From: Scatosoma sp002474405
GTDB taxonomy: Bacteria; Bacillota; Clostridia; Christensenellales; Borkfalkiaceae
DNA: 40,695 bases
Assembly (NCBI GenBank): GCA_937892545.1
Contig: CALAFO010000027.1
Span: 1-40,695 of the forward strand
Reading direction: 5' to 3'
Shown: piece by piece, positions 1-6,111 of the stretch
Position numbering within the stretch: the first letter of the stretch is position 1
How the letters are laid out: each line of letters starts with the position of its first letter
Made by a program: the position numbers and the translations under genes
The notes under the pieces: generated by a model
The model's database searches: none
What the model was told of the DNA's origin: nothing
What the model saw: the letters and a program-made list of their open reading frames with translations, nothing else

Positions 1-9
1 TTGCCGAAG

Positions 10-123
10 AAAATTTTGTAAGCAAAATTTTATGCAGGCAAGGGGAAGCCTTGAAGTAAGGAAAGATTTTAAATTGACCTCTTTGACCTCTCTCGGCGCT
101 ACGCGCCACTCTCCCCGAAGGGG
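10..123. repeat. cluster of intergenic palindromes
   Basis: Downstream of the first minus-strand gene lie four short perfect hairpins: AAAATTTTG/CAAAATTTT (10-31), CAAGG/CCTTG (39-53), GGCGC/GCGCC (95-107) and CCCC/GGGG (113-123). The tandem GC-rich pair preceded by repeated 'gacctct' resembles dispersed palindromic intergenic repeats of gut Clostridia. Copy number in the genome cannot be seen here. None of the hairpins has a T-tail, so a simple terminator role is not evident. Confidence 0.4.
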
Positions 124-171
124 AAAGCAAGGGCGGAGAAGGGGAAGCCGAGATAAGGCATACTGTTTATT

Positions 172-1239
172 TTATGCGGGGTTGGCGGCGGAATTGCCTG
201 CCGTTTCTCCTGCCGTGTCGTTCGCGGCTTCTTTGGCGGCTTTCGCGGCGCCGCCTTTTTCTTTGCGCACTTCTTTGGCAAGCGCCGAGGCGATACGCAC
301 TTCTTCGTCCGCCGAGGATACGCCCTCTGCTTCGATAGGGTCCAGCTTTTCCGATTTGGCGTAGTCGGAACAGAGGTAGCGCTTTGTTTTATAGCCCACA
401 AGCAGCGTTAAAAACGCGCTGACGGTGCCCTGCACGGTGCTGTCTACCAGCGTATCAATGAAAGGAATTTTTTTGGAGACGCCCGCGAAGAATTTGCCGA
501 ACACGTTGAACCAGTTTACGTTCTGCATGCCGTAGGCGATAAGGGAATTTTTCAGGACGGAGGCGTAGATTTTCGCCAGCTTCAGATGCGAGGGACGGTA
601 GCCGTAAATCGCCACGATCTGTTTGATTAACGATAAATTTACAAGCAGCACGGAAAGCGCGTCGATTTTATCGTTCTGAGAAACGGACGTGGTGAGAAAG
701 GCTCTGCCCGCGCTTTTGAAAATGACTCCGTTCGCCGTGGAGCCTACGTCGGACGAGAACGTTTTGCGCATTGCCTGACGGAGCATGGGCTTGTCGTTTT
801 TTTCAAGCGCGCGCTCGATGTTTTCGAGGTTTGCGTTTTTTATGTAGTGGTGTTTCAGCGTTTTATCGTCGCGGTTGTATTTTACAAGCGCCGTTGCCAC
901 CCCGCGGAGCGCGGCGTAGTTTTTGCGTTTGGCGAGGTCTTTGTTTTCGGCGGTAACGTCGGTGATGAAGGCGCGGGCTTTCAGCACTTTCACAAGCGGC
1001 AGAATCATGAAGAAAAACACGGCGAGCGCGGCTAACGCCGTGCAGACGTAGCCGTAAATTTTATTTATCTGAAACGCCAGCGTAAGAAGGTTGGCGAGGG
1101 CGCCCGCCGCAAGCAGCACGATGAGCGCGATGACGAAGATCAGCCATAAAACGGCGCGCTTTTCGTTGCTTTTGCCGAGCGTTGACGTTACGGATTTGGA
1201 AAAATCCGCGGATTCGTTGGGGGCTTCCTGTTCTTTCAT
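172..1239 (-). CDS. YcjF/DUF697-family membrane protein
   Basis: This encodes a 355-residue predicted inner-membrane protein of unknown function. Start: the ATG at 1239 has a GGAGG site nine bases upstream, whereas a longer reading frame to 1293 has no ribosome site. Seen: a polar N-terminus, two adjacent hydrophobic helices at about residues 30-85, a charged middle region, then a hydrophobic C-terminal block with the pattern 'NLSLIKQIVAIYGYRP' and a following pair of amphipathic segments. Length, two N-terminal helices and the 'L-I..I-AIYG' block match E. coli YcjF and the DUF697 family (established family knowledge), usually linked to GTPase or stress functions without a defined reaction. 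The C-terminal tail is Ala/Lys rich and low complexity. It is unrelated to the sugar genes and probably only a neighbour. Family confidence is moderate. Confidence 0.65.
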   Translation of the reverse strand: MKEQEAPNESADFSKSVTSTLGKSNEKRAVLWLIFVIALIVLLAAGALANLLTLAFQINKIYGYVCTALAALAVFFFMILPLVKVLKARAFITDVTAENKDLAKRKNYAALRGVATALVKYNRDDKTLKHHYIKNANLENIERALEKNDKPMLRQAMRKTFSSDVGSTANGVIFKSAGRAFLTTSVSQNDKIDALSVLLVNLSLIKQIVAIYGYRPSHLKLAKIYASVLKNSLIAYGMQNVNWFNVFGKFFAGVSKKIPFIDTLVDSTVQGTVSAFLTLLVGYKTKRYLCSDYAKSEKLDPIEAEGVSSADEEVRIASALAKEVRKEKGGAAKAAKEAANDTAGETAGNSAANPA

Positions 1240-1259
1240 TTGTAAAATCCTCCGTAGGG

Positions 1260-1284
1260 CGTGCCGAGGTGCGGCACGATTATA
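1260..1284 (-). promoter_or_regulatory. possible promoter with palindrome at the transcript start
   Basis: On the minus strand a perfect -10 box TATAAT (1279-1284) lies upstream of the YcjF-like gene. A 7-bp inverted repeat, CGTGCCG/CGGCACG with a 5-base spacer (1260-1278), covers the predicted start of transcription and ends just before the GGAGG site. The -35 region is only a T-run, so the promoter is tentative. The palindrome could be an operator or a 5' hairpin. Confidence 0.35.
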
Positions 1285-1427
1285 TTGTAACACGGCGGCG
1301 GAAAAAATGCAAGCGGAATGTGAAAATCGGCGGCGGGCGGAAAAAACCGGGCGGCGGGCGGTTGCGGGGGGACGCCGCGGCGGGGCGAAAAAGCGATATC
1401 GCCGCGTGAAAAAAGCAGAACGTATAA

Positions 1428-2363
1428 TCAGAACGTATAGAAATTGCGGTTGTCCGTTTCGTGCGCGTGCACGTGGTTTTTCATATGCGACGTGATGCGA
1501 TATTTTCCCGGCGTCGTGCCCATGAATTTTTTAAAATTCTGATTGAAGTTAATATTGCTTTTATAACCCGTCTGCAGTCTGATTTCGTTGATCGAAAGCT
1601 CGGAAGAAGAAAGCAAAGCCGCGGCGCGTTCGATGCGGTATTTGTTCAGAAAGTTGATGGCGGTGGTGGAAAAAATGGTTTTGAACAGCTGGTTCAGGTA
1701 GTTCTGCGTTATGCCGCAGAAAGCGGCGATTTCTTTCAGGGTGCAATCGTGGTTGAAATGATCGTAAATGTAATCGATTGCGGAATTGATGTAAACGATG
1801 CCGCTGATTCGTTTATTGCTTTCGGAAAAATGCCTTGCAATCAGCAAAAGCAGCGATGAAATCATAAAATTCAGGCAATTCCCCGCCGCGTCGTTATTTT
1901 CAAGATGGTTTTGTATCAAAAGAAGATTCTGCAGAAGCGTACCGTTATCACGCAGGCGGCATACTTCCAAATCGGAAGCAAGAAAGGCTTTCATCGCTTC
2001 GTCTTTCCGCTGTAAATTGTATAATGTAAAATCGGAATCTTCGCATACGTCCGAAGAAAATTCTATGTTGTAAATCTGCGTATCCGTGTCGTCCACGTAA
2101 ATTTTGTGCGGAACGCCCGAATCGATAAACACATACTCGTTGGGGTGGAGCACAAGATTGTGTTCGCGCGAGAGTTTGTCTTTAAACAGAAGGTGCATTT
2201 CGCCCGTCATTACGTACATAAGTTCGAGCCGCGTATGGCTGTGAAAAGACATATCGAAGCTTTTGTAAAAATGCAGATAATATCCCTTCGGGTACAGCCA
2301 TTTGCGAAGATTGTTTTTGTTGAATACGGAGTGATTGCTGCCTTGTTCTTCTAAGTTTTCCAT
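1428..2363 (-). CDS. AraC-family transcriptional regulator (first)
   Basis: This encodes a 311-residue DNA-binding regulator. Seen: an N-terminal cupin-like sensor half (about residues 25-130, with 'SFHSHTRLELMYV' and 'PHKIYVD') and a C-terminal pair of helix-turn-helix motifs, 'LKEIAAFCGITQNYLNQLF' and 'INEIRLQTGYKSNINFNQNF', ending in the family signature 'TTPGKYR'. Context: it is divergent from the substrate-binding protein gene at 2530, so it probably controls that sugar operon in response to a saccharide ligand (inference). Start: the ATG at 2363 has no ribosome site. A TTG six codons upstream would overlap the -10 box, so the ATG is preferred. The promoter geometry suggests a leaderless transcript. 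Family assignment is secure; ligand unknown. Confidence 0.9.
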   Translation of the reverse strand: MENLEEQGSNHSVFNKNNLRKWLYPKGYYLHFYKSFDMSFHSHTRLELMYVMTGEMHLLFKDKLSREHNLVLHPNEYVFIDSGVPHKIYVDDTDTQIYNIEFSSDVCEDSDFTLYNLQRKDEAMKAFLASDLEVCRLRDNGTLLQNLLLIQNHLENNDAAGNCLNFMISSLLLLIARHFSESNKRISGIVYINSAIDYIYDHFNHDCTLKEIAAFCGITQNYLNQLFKTIFSTTAINFLNKYRIERAAALLSSSELSINEIRLQTGYKSNINFNQNFKKFMGTTPGKYRITSHMKNHVHAHETDNRNFYTF

Positions 2364-2369
2364 GTTGAA

Positions 2370-2398
2370 ATTATAACACAAATTTTGAAAAAAAACAA
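2370..2398 (-). promoter_or_regulatory. promoter of the first AraC gene, leaderless geometry
   Basis: Minus strand: -35 TTGTTT (2398-2393), 17-bp spacer, -10 TATAAT (2375-2370), then six bases and the ATG at 2363. A start seven bases after the -10 box would be the A of the ATG, leaving no leader and no Shine-Dalgarno. The -10 box is perfect and the -35 box matches only its TTG half. Confidence 0.6.
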
Positions 2399-2460
2399 TA
2401 AGTTTGTTTGATTTTTTTTAATTATACTAAAAAAAATAAAAAAAATCATTCATAGGAGGC

Positions 2461-2489
2461 TTGCGCAGGCAGATTTTTTCTGTTATAAT
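2461..2489 (+). promoter_or_regulatory. promoter of the first sugar operon
   Basis: Plus strand: -35 TTGCGC (2461-2466), 17-bp spacer, -10 TATAAT (2484-2489). The predicted transcript starts near 2496 and gives a leader of about 34 nt containing the AGGAG site (2516-2520) used by the ATG at 2530. The -35 box is weak, as expected of an activated promoter beside an AraC gene. Confidence 0.6.
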
Positions 2490-2529
2490 GGCTACGAAAA
2501 ACAAGAATGAATCTCAGGAGACGGAAAAG

Positions 2530-4122
2530 ATGAAAAAATTGAAAAAGCTTGTTTCTGTGGCAACGGCGTTCGCGGCTCTTTTAAGCTGCGGCGCATGTAA
2601 ACTTTCGGCAAGCGGCGAAAAGGGCGTGCTGAAAATTTCTTCGTTTTACGGCGGGTACGGAGACACCTGGGCGCAGGCGCTTGCCGACGGGTATCGTACA
2701 TACAATCCTTCGGTGCAGGTGAAAGTGGTGTGCAACACGCTGGTGCGCGACGAAGCCGTAACCGCGGCGCAGACGAATCAGACGGATACCGATATTTATT
2801 TTATCGACGGTATCGGCGTGGGGCAGTACTGCGAATCGTACGGTTCGCTTGCCGATTTAAGCGAAGTGTTTTCGTCGACGCCGAAAGCCGGCGGAAAAAC
2901 GGAAGAAAAGACGATCGCCGAAAAAATCCGCCCCGAAATCGTTTCGGAAATGCAGTACGGCGGAGATCAGGAAGCGTATATCGGCAAATATTACACGGTG
3001 CCGTCGCCTTCCGGACCGTGTTCGCTGATTCTGAACGAGGACGCTTTGAACAATGCGCTGGGCGAAGGACAGTGGGAAGAACCCCGCACGACGGACGAAT
3101 TGTTTGCTCTGTGCGAAAAAATCAAAAACGCAAACGCGACGGTGAACGTGGCGGGCGTGAGTTACACGGTATATCCTTTTATTTATAGCGGCGGCGCGGT
3201 GGAATACTGGAGATATCTGTATTACCCCTGGATCGCGCAGTATGACGGCGTTGAAAAGTGGGATGATTTCGTCGCCTGTAAAAAAGACGGGGAATATTCG
3301 AAAGAAGCGTATCAGACGGAAGGAAAAGAAAAAGCGTACGCGCAATTCGAACGACTGATCAAACGTGCGAACGGCTATTGCGACCCTTCCAGCATGAATA
3401 ACAAATACACGGCTTCGCAAAAATATTTCTTTCAGGGCAGAGCGTGTATGTATGTTTGCGGCGACTGGCTGGAACGCGAAATGGAAAATGCCACGGAGTA
3501 TAAGGCGAATTTACGGATGATTCGCACGCCCGTTACTTCGGATCTCGCCGAAAAAATCGAACGGACGTATCAGGTATCGCTCGGTTCTACCGCAGCCGAA
3601 AAAGATAAAACGTTGTCCGCGGCGGTGAAGGCTGCCGACGAAGGGCAAAGCGCGTCCGCAGAGCTTGCTTCCGCTGCGTACGAGGCGGTGAAAAGCGCTC
3701 GCGCCGTTACGTTTACGCTGGCAAACAGCGCGGTGGGGTTTGTGCCCGCGTGCAGCGTGAATATCGATCTGGCGATTGACTTTTTCCGCTATATGTATTC
3801 GGACGAAGGCGTGAAAATCGTGCTGAACGCCAGTAAAAGTTATCTGCCCGTGAGCAACGCGAACGAAATTTCGGCGGACGGCGACATCAGCGGATTCCGC
3901 GCTTCGGTGAACGCGATTTCCGGCGGAAACACAAAGTACATCTATTCGTCGTCGAAAGATCCCATCCGTTATCGCGCGGGGCTGGATTTGTATATGGGGA
4001 ACGAAAAGCCGGAGGTGGCGATGGGCAAGAAAACCGGCGCGATGAGCGCCGCGGAATATCTGCAACGCGAGATGAGATTGCTCGACGAGAAGTGGAGCGA
4101 TTACATGTACAGCATCGGCTGA
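2530..4122 (+). CDS. ABC transporter sugar-binding lipoprotein (first)
   Basis: This encodes a 530-residue extracellular solute-binding lipoprotein of a CUT1-type sugar importer. Start: the ATG at 2530 has AGGAG nine bases upstream. A TTG at 2461 in the same frame lies inside the promoter and is rejected. Seen: a lysine-rich signal peptide ending in a lipobox 'ALLSC' (lipidated Cys near residue 20), then a mature domain typical of family 1 binding proteins, including 'TDIYFIDGIGVGQY' near the N-terminus and a tryptophan/tyrosine-rich middle likely to hold the ligand pocket. It is longer than MalE (about 400 residues), as usual for oligosaccharide binders of gut Clostridia. Followed by two permeases and hydrolases in one operon. 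The ligand is not deducible; an alpha-galactoside is plausible from the GH36 gene downstream. Confidence 0.9.
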   Translation: MKKLKKLVSVATAFAALLSCGACKLSASGEKGVLKISSFYGGYGDTWAQALADGYRTYNPSVQVKVVCNTLVRDEAVTAAQTNQTDTDIYFIDGIGVGQYCESYGSLADLSEVFSSTPKAGGKTEEKTIAEKIRPEIVSEMQYGGDQEAYIGKYYTVPSPSGPCSLILNEDALNNALGEGQWEEPRTTDELFALCEKIKNANATVNVAGVSYTVYPFIYSGGAVEYWRYLYYPWIAQYDGVEKWDDFVACKKDGEYSKEAYQTEGKEKAYAQFERLIKRANGYCDPSSMNNKYTASQKYFFQGRACMYVCGDWLEREMENATEYKANLRMIRTPVTSDLAEKIERTYQVSLGSTAAEKDKTLSAAVKAADEGQSASAELASAAYEAVKSARAVTFTLANSAVGFVPACSVNIDLAIDFFRYMYSDEGVKIVLNASKSYLPVSNANEISADGDISGFRASVNAISGGNTKYIYSSSKDPIRYRAGLDLYMGNEKPEVAMGKKTGAMSAAEYLQREMRLLDEKWSDYMYSIG

Positions 4123-4145
4123 AATGAAAAAAGAAGAACGGCGGT

Positions 4146-4176
4146 GGCGATTTCCGGCGTAAGCGAAGGAATCGCC
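4146..4176 (+). promoter_or_regulatory. hairpin between binding protein and permease
   Basis: GGCGATTTCC (4146-4155) pairs with GGAATCGCC (4168-4176), nine base pairs with one bulged T, in the 95-bp gap after the binding-protein gene. There is no T-tail. A 3' mRNA-stabilising hairpin or partial attenuator that raises binding-protein over permease output is the likely role, as known for malE-malF spacers. Confidence 0.5.
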
Positions 4177-4217
4177 GGAAGAAAACGGCGGAACGATGGC
4201 ACGAAGAGGAAAATAAG

Positions 4218-5156
4218 ATGAACGGAAACGGAACGGGAACGGAAAATATCAGACCGAACAACGGCGGCTTTCGGTCGCGGCGGGTGAAACGCGGCTTTTT
4301 CATCGCCGGCATGCTCAGCGTGGGGTTGATTCAGTTTCTGGTGTTTTGGGTGTATGTAAATTTCAATTCGATTCTCATGGCGTTTCAAACCCGTACGAGG
4401 ACGGGCGTGCAATGGGGCTTTGAGAATTTTACGAGATTTTTCAGAGAAGTGAAAATCCCCGAAATGGAACTGGGGCTTGCGCTGAAAAACACGATGCTCC
4501 TGTTTGTGGTGGGCACGATGATCGGCTTGCCTTCGTCGTTGCTGTTTGCTTATTACCTCTATAAAAAAGTACGTTGGTCCGGATTTTTTCGCGTGGTGTT
4601 TTTTCTGCCGTCCATCATTTCCGCCGCGGTACTGGTGGGCTTGTTCAAATACGTGATGGCGGTACAGGGACCTTTCAACGGCTTCCTGTCGGTGCTTACG
4701 GGGCATGCCGTGGAAACGGAGTGGCTGACGGACGACAATCTTGCGATGAAAACGATTTTGTTTTATGTGTTCTGGACGGGGTTCGGCGGCAATATCGTAC
4801 TTCTTACGGGGGCGATTCACAGAATTTCGCCGGATATACTCGAATACGCAAAAATCGACGGCGTCGGGATGACGCGGGAACTGTTTCAGATTATTATTCC
4901 GCTGATATGGCCTACGCTTTCCACGATGATCGTGCTTGCCGTGGCGGGGTTGTTCACGAATTCCGGTCCGATTCTGTTGTTTACGGAAGGGCAATATAAA
5001 ACAATGACGCTCGGCTATTTTATCTTCGATCAGGTGCAGGGCGGACAGTATTATTATCCTTCGGCAATCGGACTGATTTTCACGGCGATCGGCTTCCCGT
5101 TGGTGCTTATCGTGAAATATCTGCTCGGAAAAGTTGCGGAAGACGTTGAATATTAA
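4218..5156 (+). CDS. ABC sugar transporter permease, MalF/UgpA type
   Basis: This encodes a 312-residue inner-membrane permease, one half of the channel of the first importer. Start: ATG with AGAGGA about eight bases upstream. Seen: a basic cytoplasmic N-terminus, a first hydrophobic helix near residues 30-55, a periplasm-facing loop, four to five further helices, and the ATPase-contact EAA loop 'EYAKIDGVGMTRELFQIIIP' at about residues 210-230, which is the signature of binding-protein-dependent transport permeases. Its partner begins just downstream. No ATPase gene is present in the cluster. In Bacillota such CUT1 systems commonly share one MsmX-type ATPase encoded elsewhere (established knowledge). 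Confidence 0.93.
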   Translation: MNGNGTGTENIRPNNGGFRSRRVKRGFFIAGMLSVGLIQFLVFWVYVNFNSILMAFQTRTRTGVQWGFENFTRFFREVKIPEMELGLALKNTMLLFVVGTMIGLPSSLLFAYYLYKKVRWSGFFRVVFFLPSIISAAVLVGLFKYVMAVQGPFNGFLSVLTGHAVETEWLTDDNLAMKTILFYVFWTGFGGNIVLLTGAIHRISPDILEYAKIDGVGMTRELFQIIIPLIWPTLSTMIVLAVAGLFTNSGPILLFTEGQYKTMTLGYFIFDQVQGGQYYYPSAIGLIFTAIGFPLVLIVKYLLGKVAEDVEY

Positions 5157-5169
5157 GGGGGACGGTACG

Positions 5170-6030
5170 GTGAAAAAAGAAATCGTCAGACGGTCTGAAA
5201 CCGAAAAAATAGTATTATCCGTAGTGTTCGTATTTTTCCTGATATATGCGATTACCCTGATATTTCCGTTCGTCTGGGCAATTTTAAGTTCGCTGAAAAC
5301 CGATGACGAATATTTCGAAAAAGTATTCGCCTGGCCGAAGCAATGGTTGTTTTCGAATTACCTGCGCGCCTTCGCCGAATTTAAAATCGGTCGGACTACG
5401 ATGATCGGTATGATCGGCAACAGTCTGTGGCTCACCTTTGCGGGAACGTTTGTGGCGATTATGGTTTCAAGCGCGATGGCGTATATCGTGGCGAAATATC
5501 CGTTCCGGGGCACGAAGGCGATTTACAACACGGCGATTTTCACGATGATTATTCCCATCGTAGGCAACCTGCCTTCGATGTATAAGCTTGTAACGTCTCT
5601 GGGGTTGAATAATCCCATAGGCATCATGGCGTTGTATGCGGGCGGCTTCGGTTTTAACTTTATTATTCTGCACGGGTTCTATCGCTCGGTATCGTGGAGT
5701 TATGCGGAAGCGGCGTTCATCGACGGAGCAAGCGACTGGCAGGTGTACTGGCAGGTGATATTGCCGCAGGCGAAACCCGCGCTTGTATCGATTGCGATTT
5801 TAAGCTGTATAGGGATATGGAACGATTACTATACGCCGTTTTTGTATCTGAAAGATTATCCTACGCTTGCGTTGGGGATTTATCAGTTCGAAATCGAAAT
5901 GACTTACCGGAGCAACGTACCCATTTATTATTGTGCGATTTTACTTTCGATGCTGCCTATACTTATCGTGTTCTGCTTATTTCAGGAAACGATTATGGAA
6001 AATACCGTTGCCGGCGGGCTGAAAGCTTAG
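5170..6030 (+). CDS. ABC sugar transporter permease, MalG type
   Basis: This encodes a 286-residue second channel subunit of the first importer. Start choice: GTG at 5170, preceded by an AAGGGGG site at 5155-5161. The frame is open back to a TTG at 5134, inside the upstream gene and without a ribosome site, so GTG is preferred. Seen: six predicted membrane helices and the EAA loop 'EAAFIDGASDWQVYWQVILP' near residues 188-207, ending with the 'GGLKA' C-terminus typical of MalG-like permeases. The 13-bp gap to the previous gene indicates translational coupling with the MalF-like partner. Confidence 0.93.
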   Translation: MKKEIVRRSETEKIVLSVVFVFFLIYAITLIFPFVWAILSSLKTDDEYFEKVFAWPKQWLFSNYLRAFAEFKIGRTTMIGMIGNSLWLTFAGTFVAIMVSSAMAYIVAKYPFRGTKAIYNTAIFTMIIPIVGNLPSMYKLVTSLGLNNPIGIMALYAGGFGFNFIILHGFYRSVSWSYAEAAFIDGASDWQVYWQVILPQAKPALVSIAILSCIGIWNDYYTPFLYLKDYPTLALGIYQFEIEMTYRSNVPIYYCAILLSMLPILIVFCLFQETIMENTVAGGLKA

Positions 6031-6068
6031 CGCGGGCGGAAAAAATCGTTAAAAACGCTTGAAAATGA

Positions 6069-6083
6069 AAAGGCAAAGCCTTT
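6069..6083 (+). other. small hairpin before the binding-module lipoprotein
   Basis: AAAGGC/GCCTTT with a 3-base loop, followed by an AT-rich stretch rather than a pure T-run, in the 81-bp gap after the permease genes. It could be a weak attenuator between transporter genes and enzyme genes. Only six base pairs, so the call is tentative. Confidence 0.3.
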
Positions 6084-6111
6084 ATTTAATAAATTATTCG
6101 GGAGGAATTGT

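Noticed and set aside
1391..1403. Terminator after the first AraC gene
   Set aside because: The GCGATATCGC palindrome is short with no proper loop, and the stem is too weak despite a short T-run.
2461..2529. In-frame TTG start upstream of the first binding-protein gene
   Set aside because: It overlaps the -35 box of the predicted promoter, lies directly against the only nearby GGAGG, and would place 23 polar residues before a normal lipoprotein signal peptide.
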